Positions 53,801 to 64,000 of a stretch of 64,000 bases of DNA are shown here, piece by piece; the first letter of the stretch is position 1; the number at the start of each line of letters is the position of its first letter. Source of the DNA: Cyanophora paradoxa (taxonomy: Eukaryota; Glaucocystophyceae; Cyanophorales; Cyanophoraceae); assembly GCA_004431415.1 (NCBI GenBank), contig QPMI01000190.1:62001-126000 (forward strand), given 5' to 3'. Made by a program: the position numbers and the translations under genes. The notes below the pieces were generated by a model, which saw only the letters and a program-made list of their open reading frames with translations, was not told the origin of the DNA and did no database searches.

Positions 53801-56800
53801 CGTGGCGCCCCGCCCCCGCCGCCAGAGTCGGGCGAGGAGAGCGACATCGGCAGCGCGATCTCCCTCAGCGGCATGATCAACGAGCTGAAGGAGAAGGTCG
53901 CCAGCGGCGAGCGGGAGCGGGCGGAGCTGGAGGAGGAACTCCACGAGATCACCGAGAAGCTCCGCCAGGCCGAGCGCGCCGTCGAGCAGGCCAAGAGGCA
54001 GCAGCCGCAGCAGCAGGCCGCCGCCGCCCAGAAGCGCGGCCCGGCGCCCCCCGAATCTGGCGACGAGGACGAGCTGGCGAGCCACATCTCGCTGGGCGGC
54101 ATGATCAACGAGCTCAAGGAGAAGGTGGCGAGCAGCGAGCGGGAGCGGGCGGAGCTGGAGGAGGAGCTGGAGGTGGTGCAGGGGGAGCTGGAGGCGGCGG
54201 CGACGGCGCGGGACGACGCGGAGCGGCAGGTCGCGCACCTGCGGCGGGAGGTGGCGGCCCTGGAGCGGCGCCTCGCGGACCGCGAGCGCGAGCGGCGGGC
54301 GCTGGAGGCGGCGGACGAGGCGGCCGGCGACGAGACGGACCGCGGGAGCACGCTCTCCATCGGCGGCATGATCGAGGCGCTGCGGGAGAAGCTCGCCGCC
54401 GCCGAGAAGGACAAGGCCGAGCTGGAGGCGGAGCTCGACCTCGTGGCCCGCGAGCTCGCCGAGGCGAAGCGCGAGCGCGAGGAGGCCGAGCGGACCGTCG
54501 CGCGCATGAAGCGCGAGAAGGAGAGCGCGAGCGTGGGGCTCTCGGCGGTCACGGCGGCCTCGGGGGCGGCGGCGGCCGGCCTGGCGAAGCAGCTGGACGA
54601 GGTGCAGCGGGAGCGGGAGCGGGTGCAGCGGCAGCTGCTGGAGAAGGCGACGGCGCTGGACCGGGCGCTGCGGGAGCTGGAGGAGCTCCACACGCACCAG
54701 ATGGAGACGGAGGCGGAGCTCTCCGGCCTGCGCGCCCTCATGAAGAGCGCCACCTACTCCGCCGTCGCCGCCGTCAAGCGCGCCGCCGGCTCCCGCGACC
54801 TCCTCGCCGCCGCCGCCGCCGTCCGCAGCGGCCCGCCGCCCTCCGAGGCCGCCCTCCTTGCCCGCATCATCGCCCTCCACGACGGCTCCGACTTCGGCGT
54901 CGCCGCCCCGCCCGAGCCGGCCCCGGCGCCGGCCCAGAAGCTGCCCCCGCCCCCGCCCCGCTCCGCCTCGTTCACGCAGTCGGGCGGGGCCGAGGCGGGC
55001 GGCTCGGCGCCGGCGTCGGCGGCGAAGGCGTGGGGCGAGCTGACGGCGCGCGTGAAGGAAGTGCAGGAGGCGTCGGACGAGGCGTCGCGGCTCCTCCTGG
55101 AGGCGCAGGAGCGCATCGCGGAGGACGCCAATTCGAGCATGGAGGAGGAGTCGGAGGCCTCGGCGCGCGGCGGGGGCGCCCTCGCGGCGCAGCTCCTGCG
55201 CGCCGCGCGGCTGCTGGCGGAGCAGACCAAGAGCCTGCAGAGCGCGCTGAGCGCCTCGGCGCGGGAGAACGCCCTCGCCATCTCCAACCTCCAGATGCAG
55301 CTCCGCGCCGCCGCCTCGGCCGCGCCAGCCCCGCGCAGCCGGCCTCGGCGGCGGCGGCGGCGCAGGGACGCCGGAGCGGGGGCGCGGGGCGCCCGAGTCG
55401 GACGTGGAGGAGACGCCGCGGAGCGCGGTCTCGGAGGACGACCGCGGCAGCGTCTCGAACATCGGCGAGGAGATCGAGAAGCTGGCGGCGCGGCGCCGCA
55501 AGGAGGCCGAGACCCTGCGCGTCGAGCTCGAGCGCGTCAAGCAGCAGGGCGAGGCGCAGGCGCGGGCCGCCGAGTGGGCCCAGCAGGGCCTCCGCGCCGA
55601 GCTCAAGGCCGCCCAGGCCGAGATCGAGCGCCTCGCGCGCGCCGCCGCCGGCGCCGGCAGCAGCAGCGCCGGCGCCAACGCGGAGCTCGAGCGCGTCAAG
55701 CAGGAGCTGGCGAAGCTCGTCGCGGAGCGGGCCGAGCTGGCGCGGATGGCGGAGCGGCAGTCGCAGCAGCTGACGGAGGGCCAGGCGGCGGCGGTGGCGC
55801 GGCTGCAGGCGGAGCTGCGGGAGACGCGGGAGCTGATGGTGGCGAAGGACGACGAGGCGCAGACGGTGATCCGGCACCTGCAGGAGAAGCTGCGGGAGCT
55901 CCAAGAGGGCCTCCAGGCCGTCCTCCCCGGCGCCGGCGGCGTGCTCCCCGAGGACGTCGCCAGCGTGCGCCCCCCGCCGAGCCTGCGGGCTTTCTGTGCG
56001 CTCCAACCTGACCCGGCGCGCGCAGCTCGTGCTCGCCTCCTTCGCCGACATCACCCGCGACCTGAGCGCCGTCCGGCACGCCGCCGGCGCCATGGCCGAG
56101 GAGCGCGCCCGCCCGGCGGCCCCCGCCGGCTCCAGCAGCGACGACGAGGCGCACGAGAGCGAGGGGAGCTCCGGTCGGGAGGCGCCGCGGAGCAGGGCGG
56201 CCGCCGCGCCGGGCCCCGAGGGCGGGCGGACGACGGAGGACCTCGTGGCGGAGCTGCGGGCGGCGCGCGCCGAGCTGCAGCTGCTGCGCGTCGCGGCGGC
56301 GCAGCCGGCGCCGGCCCCCGTGCGCTCGGCCTCGCCGGGGCCGGCCGGCTCGGAAGAGCGGGAGCGGGAGCGGGAGCGGGAGGTGGCGATGCGGGAGCTC
56401 CGCGCCAAGTACGAGGGGGCGGTGCACGAGAAGGACACGGCGATCCGGAGCCTGGCGAAGGTCGAGGCGACCAAGGCCGAGCAGGAGCGCGCCATCCGCG
56501 AGCTGCGCCTCCGCGTGGAGGCGATGAAGGAGGAGCACCAGGGGGCGCTCGCCGAGGCGCGGCGGCGGCACGAGGCGGAGCTGGCGGAGCGGGAGGAGCA
56601 GGCCCGGGCGCTGGAGCACGAGCTCGCCGTCGCCCGCGAGGAGGTCGCCGCCCGCGAGCACGACCTCGCCGCCCTCCACGCCCTCCTCGCCCAGAAGGCC
56701 CGCCTTCTTGTACTCTCCCCTGCTTCCCGTTGCTGAGGCTGCGCGTGCGCAGGACGAGGCGGCGCGGGCGCTGCGGGAGAAGCTGGCGAACGTGGAGACG

Positions 56801-59800
56801 GCGAACGTGGAGAGCGCGCTCCTGGACTCGATCGGGCGGGACCTGCAGGGGATGGAGAGCCTCGGCTCCGACGGCGACGGGGGCGCCGAGGCAGCCGCCG
56901 CCGGCCTCGCCCTCATCTCCCCCGGCCGCTACTCGCCACACTCCTCCCCGGCGCGCCCGGCGGCGCCGGCGTCGGCCTCGGCCGGCTCGTCCCCGGCGCG
57001 GGGGAAGAGCCCGTCGGGGTCGGGGAGGGCGGAGGGGGGGGCGCCGCTGCCGCTGCCGAGCGGGGTGCTGACGGAGGCGGAGGCGGCGCTGGAGCGGGAG
57101 CGCTTCGAGCACGAGAACTCGCGGCGCGACCTCGCGCGCACCCGCGAGCTCGCCGCCTCGCTCGAGCAGAACGTGCGGCGGCTCGAGGAGGAGCTGCGGG
57201 CGCTCATGGCGCGCAAGCAGTTCGACGACGAGCAGGCGGCGGCCAACGCCGAGCAGGCGCGGCGCTCGGTGCACGAGGCGAGCGCCGAGCGGGAGCGGGC
57301 GGCGCAGCGGCAGCAGAGCGCGGAGAAGGAGCGGGCGCTGGTGCAGAAGGAGCTGGAGGATGTTAAGGGCCTGCTGCGGGGCTGGCAGGAGCGCGCGCAG
57401 GCCCTCCAGGAGTCGGTCGCCGCCCTGCAGGGCGCCTCCCTCAAGAGCGAGGCCGGCCTGGCGGCCGCCAAGGGCGAGCTCGTCTCCGTCTCGGCGGAGC
57501 TGCAGCACACGCGGCGCCAGCTCGAGGAGGCGACGGCCCGCGCCGAGGCCGCCGAGCGCCGCGCCGACGAGCACCACGCCGCCATCGCCGGCGCCGGCGC
57601 CCCGCGCGCCCCGGCCCCGGCTCCGGAGGAGGCCGGGAGCCGGCAGGGCTCGCCGGCGAAGGGCAAGAAGAAGGCGGGGAAGGGGGAGCAGCTGAAGGGC
57701 GCCGGGGGCTCCTCGAAGGACCTGGTGGGGGAGCTGCAGGAGGAGCTGCAGATCCTCCGCGACGAGATGGACCACGACGGCCTCGTCGTCGTGAGCCCTC
57801 TTCCCCCCGCCCATCCTCGCGCTGCCTCGCTCACCCATGCGCGCGCGCAGAGCGCGCTGAAGCGGGAGGTCGCCGCCAAGTCCGACGAGATCGCGCTCCT
57901 GAAGCAGAGCGTCGCGCTCGCCGAGCAGGCGACGCGGGCGGAAGAGGCGCGGGCGGCCAAGGTGCAGGAGCGGCTGCAGGGGCAGCTGCAGGAGGCGCAG
58001 CGGGACGCCTCGCAGGCCGCGCTGCGCGTCGCCGACCTCGAGGCCGACCTCGCCCGCCTCAAGGCCCGCCCCTCCTCCTCCCTCCCCTCCTCGCTCCCCG
58101 CTGACGCGGCTCGCAGCTGGTGCTCACCGAGGCGGAGGCGGAGGCGGCGCGGCAGCGGCTGGCGGCGCGGGACCGGGAGGCGGAGGCCGGCTCCTCGCGG
58201 GGCCGCCTGGAGGCGCTGGAGGGCCAGGTCCGCGCCCTCGAGCAGCGCCTCGCCGAGGTCAGCGCGGAGAAGGCCCGCCTGGGCGCGCGCCTGGAGGAGG
58301 AGGTGGACGAGTCGCGGCGGCTGCGGGAGGAGGTGGGGCGGCGCAAGGAGGCCCTGCGGGCGCTGGAGGCGGAGGTGCTGCAGCTGCGGCAGACGGTGGG
58401 CGAGCAGGAGGAGCGCGCCCGCGACGCCGCCCGCGACTTCGAGCGCCTCGAGGCCCACATCCTCCACGGCCACACCCCCAGCGCGCCCCGCCCCGCCCGC
58501 CCCTCCCCCGCCTCCTCCACCCCGGCCCCCACGCCGGCGCCGGCACCCGCGGCCGGCCCCTCGTCGGAGCGGCCGCGGAGCGCGCTGCGGCAGCGGCCGC
58601 CGGCGCCGCCCTCGGAGGACGAGGAGGAGGAGGAGGCGGCGCGCGCGTACGGGGCCCCGAGGGGAGCGGGAGCAGCCCGCCGCGGGAGCGCTCGGCGGCG
58701 CGGCTGCCGGCGGAGCACCCGGAGGGCGGCTCGCGAGGGCGGGGGGCGAGGGGCGGGGCCGGGGGACGCGGGAGAGCTTCCGGCACGTGCAGGAGGAGCT
58801 GGAGCGGCTGAAGCGCGTCATCGAGCAGCGCCAGAGCCTCGGGCGCTCCAAGTCCCCCGCCCCCGTGCGCCCTCCCCCCGCCCCGCCCCGCTCCCTCCTC
58901 GCCGACGCCCCCGCCCCGCCCCAGACGCGGGCCTCGGCGCCGGTGACCCCGCTCTACGGCCCGAGCGCGCCGGCGGGCGACTCGCGGGGGCGCTCCAAGT
59001 CGCCCATGCCGCGCGCCTTCGAGGAGGACGCGCACGGCTCGCGGCCCTCGTCCACCACCCGCCCGAGAGCCGCCCGCGCGCCCCGCACAGCCCCGACCTC
59101 GACGCCGCCCGCAGCCGGAGCCCGTACCTCATCCGCGCCTCGGCCGAGTTCGGGCGGGGCGGCGGCCTGGGCGGCTCGTCGCCCCCGCGGGGGCGGCGAC
59201 GCCGTCGGCGGCGCTGGCGGCGGCGGCGGCGGGGGGCGGCGGCGTGGCGCTCTCGCTGCAGCAGACGCGGGACCTGATCGAGGCGGTGTACACGTCGAAG
59301 GCCAAGTTCGACCGCATCTGCGCCCGCGCGGGGCTCCCCCGCGAGACCCTCGCCCAGCACCTCCAGACCTTCCTCAACCAGCGCTACGGGCTCAAGTCGG
59401 TGTGCCAGGACTACACGGCGGCTGTGGAGCGGGCGGTGGCGGACTACAGCGAGGTGGACAACGACGTGGCGGTCTTCGGGCGCGTGCTCCGGAACGAGCT
59501 CGACGAGGAGTTCCGCTTCGTGCAGCGGCAGCTCAAGGCGACGGCCGGGGAGCAGCTGAAGGAGTTCCTGCGGGGCCGCTTCCCCCGCAAGTCCGACCTC
59601 CAGGTCCAGGCCCTCCTCAAGGACCGCATGGCCGCCCACGTCACCGAGGAGGAGGTGCCTCCTGCGCCCCGCCGGAGGGGTGCGCAGCAGCGCGGGGTGT
59701 GACGCCCCGCGCCCCCCCCCCCCCCCCGCGCAGGTGATGTACGTGGTGCGGAACATGTACGGGGAGGAGGACGCGCGCTCCGTCCTCGCCCGCGTCCGCT

Positions 59801-60270
59801 CCTTCCTCGACGTCCAGGCCCGCCAGCGCCGCGCCTCCTCCCACGAGCCCTGGGCCGACGTCCGTCCCACCCTCTCCAGCCCCTTCTCCTCCTCCCCCTT
59901 CTTGTCACCTTTGACGCCCCCTCAGACGCTGCGGCCGGGGCAGCAGTCTGGCAAGGGCGGGCGGGTGCCGGAGGCGGAGGGGCGGCTGCTCTTCTCGGAC
60001 TTCGTGCAGATCCTGCTCAACTTCCAGCTGCAGGGCCACGAGCGCTACCTGCAGTCCTTCCTCGTCCTCTTCCGGCAGTACGACAAGGACCGGGACGGGG
60101 TGGTGCAGCCGGACGAGCTGCACCGGCTGCTGGAGGTCATCCACCCGCACAAGAGCGACCGGGAGCTGCGGCAGCTCCTCGCCGGCGTCGACGCCGCCTG
60201 GTCCTCCCCCGCCACCTTCTCCCAATGCGTCGCCCTCCTCGGGCCCGACGCCGCCTACCGCTGCCTCTGA
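50805..60270 (+). CDS. giant coiled-coil protein with GGMI repeats and EF-hand C-terminus
   Basis: ATG 50805 starts a short disordered exon (MASLGNLFKRARTPTEGG), donor GTAAGT at 50965. About nine small coiled-coil exons follow, such as MREKLAEMSAKLIEAQEEL and LHLEFINLQTKLTAAEKEL. From 53130 a long exon holds six units of about 75-85 residues, each beginning with an acidic box and SxxSLGGMI (ESGEESELGSSVSIGGMIEA, ESGDEDELASHISLGGMINE) followed by LKEKVASxERERxELEEEL. A degenerate seventh is at about 55440. Coiled coil continues to about 58480, then a Ser/Pro linker with RSKSP motifs. The C-terminal domain (59244 on: LIEAVYTSKAKFDRICARAG, LNQRYGLKSVCQDY, YSEVDNDVAVFGRVLRNELD) looks conserved, and ends with an EF-hand loop (DKDRDGVVQPDEL). 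The stop is at 60270. It resembles a ciliary or centrosomal structural protein in style, but I cannot name an orthologue. It could be two genes joined near 52830. Confidence 0.6.
53130..54530 (+). repeat. six-copy GGMI coiled-coil repeat in the protein
   Basis: The units start at about 53130, 53362, 53602, 53827, 54052 and 54316. The consensus is an acidic box, then (I/V)S(I/L)(G/S)GMI..LKEK(V/L)A, followed by four to six heptads. Nucleotide identity between units 3 and 5 is high (SGDEDELASHISLGGMINEL in both), suggesting recent duplication or gene conversion. Confidence 0.85.
59712..59727 (+). repeat. C16 homopolymer in an intron
   Basis: Sixteen C residues lie just before the GCGCAG acceptor of the intron that precedes the VMYVVRNMYGEEDAR exon of the giant coiled-coil gene. 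Confidence 0.85.
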
Positions 60271-60682
60271 GACCCCCCCGCCCCGCCCTCCCCATCCCCC
60301 CTTTTCTCCTCCGCCCCCTTTCCTCTCTCCCTCGCCCCCCTCTTCTTTGAATCTCGAACCGTAACCGTATATGTGTATCGTAGCGCAGCGTGCCGTGCGT
60401 GATATGTGCTCTCAACCGTTCCGACGATGGCAGCAGCGGCAGCCTGCAAAGCGGGCGCGCGAGAATAACGGTTTCTCTTCATTTCTGCGACTGCGGATGC
60501 AGTTACACTTGGCATGCCGGAGCACGGGGCTAGGACTAAGCTACGAATAAGTACCGAGGCATCCATATGGGGCCTGGCGCTGTGCGGCCAGACTGCAGGC
60601 GGGAAAGGGGGCCCCGGGGTGGGGCGGGCAGAAAAAGCAATTGCAAAGGGGATCGGAGGGGACGCCAGGGCCGGCGCGCGGG
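60271..60682. other. intergenic, convergent gene ends
   Basis: About 410 bases lie between the stop of the coiled-coil gene and the stop of the acyltransferase gene. It starts C/T-rich, passes through an A/T-richer stretch (60350-60560) and returns to G-rich sequence. Nothing coding is seen. Confidence 0.5.
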
Positions 60683-63157
60683 TCAGCTGTCCATGCGGAC
60701 GTAAGCGGAGGGGAAGCGCCCGGGGCTCGCGGGCGCTAGCGTAAACGTCCGAAGCGCCTGCAGGTCCTTGGCAGCCACCGGCTGCCCCTGTCGCTTCACT
60801 GCGAGCCGGGCGTGAGCACAAAACAGGGGCGAGAGGCGCGGCGGGCGTGAGCGGAAAGGTATGCGAGGGAGGCGGGCGCACTGAAGATGACGGACTGGGA
60901 GCGCTCGAGGAGCCAGTCGTGGGAGTGCTTCTGGCGCTGCTCGTGGTCGACGATGGAGGGCCCCATGAAGGAGGCGAAGAGGGTGCGGAAGCGCTCGTTG
61001 GCGCGCAGGTCGATCCAGCGGCAGACGCGCGAGACGAGGAGCGCCCGGTCCGTCCGCAGCCGCATCACCTGCTGGCTGTAGAACGCGATCCGCGTGAGCA
61101 CCCGCCACGACCGGTACACCGCCTTGCACTCGTCCGTGATCCTGCCCGCGCCGCGCGCCAGGTCAGGCCGGCGGGGCGGAGAAGGCCGCGGGGGGATACC
61201 GGACGGTGGCGTAGGTGAGGACGGGGAGGGCAGCGAAGACGACGGCGCCCCACCAGAGCGGCCGTATGAAGAGGAAGACCAGCGTGACGTACGTCAGGTG
61301 CAGCACGGGGCCCAGCACGCACTGCCCGCGCAGCGAACTCGGACCGGATCTAATTCGAACAGACTCGAAAACTCAAAAACGAACGCCGGAGAGGATCTTG
61401 TAGGTGGCGACGACGTCGACGCCCTCGGCCTTGCCGAACCAGTTGCCGAAGAAGCGGGCCCCGAGGGCCGCCGGCGCGTTGAGGACGATCCCGGGGAGGG
61501 CGAACGGGAGGAGCAGGAGGAGGTACGCCGTGCGCCGGCAGAAGACCCACAGGCCCCGCCAGAAGCCCAGCCGCTTCCACTTCACGTGGTGGTCCCGGAT
61601 CGCCATCGAGTCCTGACCCGCCCCAAGCCAAGTCAGAGGCGAGGGGCGGGCGGGGCGGGGCGGGGCGGGGCGGGCGCACCAGCTTCCCTTGGTACTCCTC
61701 GACGTCTTTCCTCAAATGTATCGTCTCTGCCGCGGGGCAGGCTGTGAGCCGCGGGCGGGCGGGCGGGCGGGCGGCAAGCCGAGGGTCGCACCGGGCTCCT
61801 TCTCAGCGGCCGCATACATCGAGAGGAGGGAGCGGGTCAGAGCCACGTACTCCTCCAGCGTCAAGAAGCAGCCTGCGCCCGTGCGCGCCCCGCCCCGCCC
61901 CGTCGCACCCCGTGCACTGCGGGGCGAAGGGCGCGGGGCGGGGACCCTCGGGCTGGAACAAGCGGCGGACGGTGTGAACGAAGTTGAGGGTCGGCCAGTC
62001 GGGCGCGTTGATGGTCAGCGCCCGCACGCGCCGCTCCAGCTCCGTGGTCAGCTCCGCCACGACCTGCAGTCGGGCGCGGTCAGCGCGAGCGCGCGAGCTT
62101 GCGCGTGCGGGCGGGCGGCCTGCGAGCTTAGCGGCTCGGCGGACCTTGCGAGGCTCGCGCTCGTAGGCGTCGACGAGGGTCGGCGGCAGGTCGACCGGCT
62201 TCCCGATGAGGAGCACGCCCTGGGCCCGGAACCGGTGGCCTCGGATGTACGTGAGCCCGCACGGCACGATCTTGAGCCCCAGCGCCGTCGGGCTCGGCGG
62301 GTTCGAGGGCGATTTGCGCTCGTCCACCATAGTCCCGAGCGCGATCCGCGCGCAGCCTGCGTCCGCTCAGCCGCGCATCCTCCGAAAGATGTGCGATGCC
62401 GCGACGCGCGCGCACCGGTCTTGAAGGGCTGCAGCTCGCTCTTGTCGTGCGAGATGCTGCGGGCTCTTCAGCGGAACTCCGTGCGGGAGGACGGGGAGCG
62501 CGCGCACCCTTCCGGGAAGATAGCTATGCACTTCCCTTGCCGGAGGCTCTTGTAGATCTCGCTGAAGGACCAGTCTGGAAAGGTGACGGAAAGGTCACTA
62601 CCGGACGGACCAAGAGGCGAGAAGGCTCGACGCGGGAGAGCCGGCGGCTCACCGTTGTTTTGTTCCTTTCCTTCGTAATCAAGTCTCCGCTTGATCGGGA
62701 TGGCGCCGCATCCTTCCACGAACCAGCCGAGGATGGGGACCCGAAAGAGCGTGTCCTTCGCAATGAAGTGCACATGGCGGTTGACAGCGCTGTACAAAAA
62801 GAGAGCATCGACGAGCCCATTGATCTAAAACTCAGCGTTAGCGGCCCGCGCGAGGGCGAGCTAGCAAGGAGCCCGAAAGCGCGGGGGCAACGAACATGGT
62901 TAACTGCTAGGATGACAGGGTTCCCGTCCTTTGGTATATTCTCGAGGCCGACCTGAGCGCGGGGCGGTCGGCAACGCTTGCGGCAGGGCTCGAATTCGCC
63001 GAGCGCACCACCTCAGTGTCGCGGAAGAACAGGCGCACGATTAACCTGCGCGGCCCGTGAGGAGAAGACTCTGGATTCGATAGCGCGATAGCCCGCACCG
63101 AAAGACGAAGTCAACTATCGGAGCGATGACCTTCAGGCCCCATGCGCAGCATGCCAT
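60683..63157 (-). CDS. glycerol-3-phosphate/DHAP acyltransferase, Sct1/Gpt2-like
   Basis: PlsC-superfamily acyltransferase for the first step of glycerolipid synthesis at the ER. ATG 63157 gives MACCAWGLKVIAPIVDFVF; an intron (GTGCGG to GCGCAG) leads to RLIVRLFFRDTEV and, after a second intron, GLENIPKDGNPVILAVNH. This NH starts the catalytic NHxxxxD motif, continued in GLVDALFLYSAV. Then come HVHFIAKDTLFRVPILGWF, GCGAIPIKRRLDYEGKEQ, IYKSLRQGKCIAIFPEG (PEG motif), LKIVPCGLTYIRGHRFRAQG and LTINAPDWPTLNFVHTVRRL. The C-terminal half has DHHVKWKRLGFWRGLWVF, YLLLLLPFALPGIVLNAP, VATYKILSGV and VTLVFLFIRPLWWGAVVFAA, the paired membrane segments of the yeast Sct1/Gpt2 type. The last exon ends PGRFPSAYVRMDS, stop at 60683. 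About nine introns are inferred. Substrate preference cannot be read. Confidence 0.8.
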
Positions 63158-63215
63158 CGCGCCGCAGGTCTAAAAGCCCCGCAGGGCGAAAGCAATCGTT
63201 TAGGTTGATCCAGTC

Positions 63216-64000
63216 ATGTGCTGTGGCGCTATCCCCCGTGCCTGCCCCGCGCTCTCCGACAGAGTGTACCCCCGTCTCCAAAATTCAGAATCCACATTCC
63301 AATTTCGCCCTTTCTTTCGAACGGGACGCGTACGATGCAGACGATCGGCGAGCGGTGCGCTGGCGCGCTCCGCCTCGCCGCATCCCCGCGCTGAGTTCGC
63401 CTCCTGTCGTCAGGTTGCTTCCTCCAGACACTCCTGCGCTTGACGTGAACAAGCGCGCGCACGCGGAGCGCGACAGGGAGCGCGAGTCTCCGCGTGAAGA
63501 GCTCGATGCGAACAAGCCAGCGTCGTATCCCTTCTTCTCAGGCCAGCGCCGCCCCGCGCCCGCAGGCCGCAGGCGCAGCGAGCCTGAGCAAAGAAGCTCT
63601 CATCGCATCGCAGAAGCGCGCGCCGCGACGCCGGAGCGCGAATCGCCCTTGAGCTTTGCGCCAGTGCCCGTCGACGTCGCGCGGGAGCCCGAGGCCCGCG
63701 CGACTGAGCAGAAGAGGGAGCCGGACTCGCAGATCAAAGAGGCAGGCGAAGAATCGGCGGCCGTGAAGGTTGACGAGACTGCATCCCGGCGGCCACCCCC
63801 AGCGGCGGCGCGCGAAGCGCCGAACGCTGAGATGCAGCACCCGCACCGCCACGGCGAGCTCGTCACGCGCGTCGTCGAGCAGCAGGTCCGACAGCCGCGC
63901 GGCTCGCGCAGCACAGCACCTCACCGCCGCGCCAGAAAGTCGCCGAGGACACCTTTCTGCTGTCCACCTGCATCCTCGCGGTGCGAATGCCTCTCCGCCG
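63216..64000 (+). CDS. partial unrecognised basic/acidic disordered protein, runs off the end
   Basis: Frame 1 has no stop from 63130 to the window end. ATG 63142 lies within the first exon of the divergent acyltransferase, so a start at ATG 63216 in another frame with an early splice is more likely. The sequence is charged and disordered: KRAHAERDRERESPREELDA, EPEARATEQKREPDSQIKEA, then VTRVVEQQVRQPRG. Third-position bias is moderate. Nothing identifies the family, and the reading could still be a chance open frame in GC-rich DNA. Confidence 0.35.

Noticed and set aside
52457-55699. 1080-codon open frame on the - strand opposite the giant coiled-coil gene
   Set aside because: It is the antisense of a heptad-repeat coding frame. 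High GC third positions on one strand create long open antisense frames, and its Leu/Arg-rich product is a mirror of Glu/Lys/Leu codons.
63142-63144. ATG 63142 as start of the right-edge + gene
   Set aside because: It falls inside the first coding exon of the acyltransferase on the other strand (ATG 63157), so a start at 63216 is preferred.

Overview
This is a very GC-rich, gene-dense and intron-rich eukaryotic nuclear window. Genes are split into many short exons (about 40-250 bases) by introns mostly under 150 bases. Donors are usually GTGCGY or GTAAGT, acceptors are CAG followed by G, and several introns seem to start with GC. Third codon positions are almost all G or C. The organism appears photosynthetic: one protein carries a transit peptide plus a thylakoid-lumen signal with twin arginine, and there is an RWP-RK domain and a NO VEIN (DUF3883) ATPase. 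Two predicted plastid precursors have a phenylalanine at residue 6, as in glaucophyte and red-algal transit peptides. My best guess is a glaucophyte such as Cyanophora; a GC-rich green alga remains possible. All exon structures are read by eye from frames, splice motifs and family similarity, so gene ends are firmer than internal joints.

Layout. 1-150 is the C-terminus of a gene entering from the left. 745-2060 (-) is an F-box/WD40 protein. 2270-4336 (+) is an unrecognised protein with a hydrophobic tail. 5039-8488 (+) reads as a PTEN/auxilin-type pseudophosphatase with a C2 domain running into a RING-H2 ligase. 8688-11524 (-) is a TMC membrane protein and 11836-13893 (+) an SLC25A44-like mitochondrial carrier. 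13990-15244 (-) is a lumenal TPR protein, divergent from 15335-16922 (+), a plastid-targeted anthranilate synthase component I relative that stops before the catalytic half. 17346-18166 (-) is a small acylated protein and 18334-27740 (+) a giant NO VEIN-type protein. 28030-32850 (-) is an SMCHD1-type GHKL ATPase apparently fused to an RWP-RK domain.

32851-35902 is a 3 kb block of palindromes, duplicated segments and G tracts with no convincing gene. 35903-40614 (+) is an armadillo/HEAT-like protein with a long disordered tail. 40796-43818 (+) holds poorly characterised genes, one with tandem SAP-like repeats. 44944-47432 (-) is an importin-alpha-like armadillo protein beginning with an acylation signal. 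47804-50590 (-) is a B-box/coiled-coil/WD40 protein. 50805-60270 (+) is a giant coiled-coil protein with an EF-hand C-terminus. 60683-63157 (-) is a Sct1/Gpt2-type glycerol-3-phosphate acyltransferase, and an open + frame runs off the right end.

There is no operon logic, but many genes are head to head with 90-370 bases between start codons. The most unusual items are the ATPase/RWP-RK fusion, the PTEN-C2/RING fusion, the truncated plastid TrpE paralogue beside a lumenal TPR gene, and the acylated importin-alpha relative.
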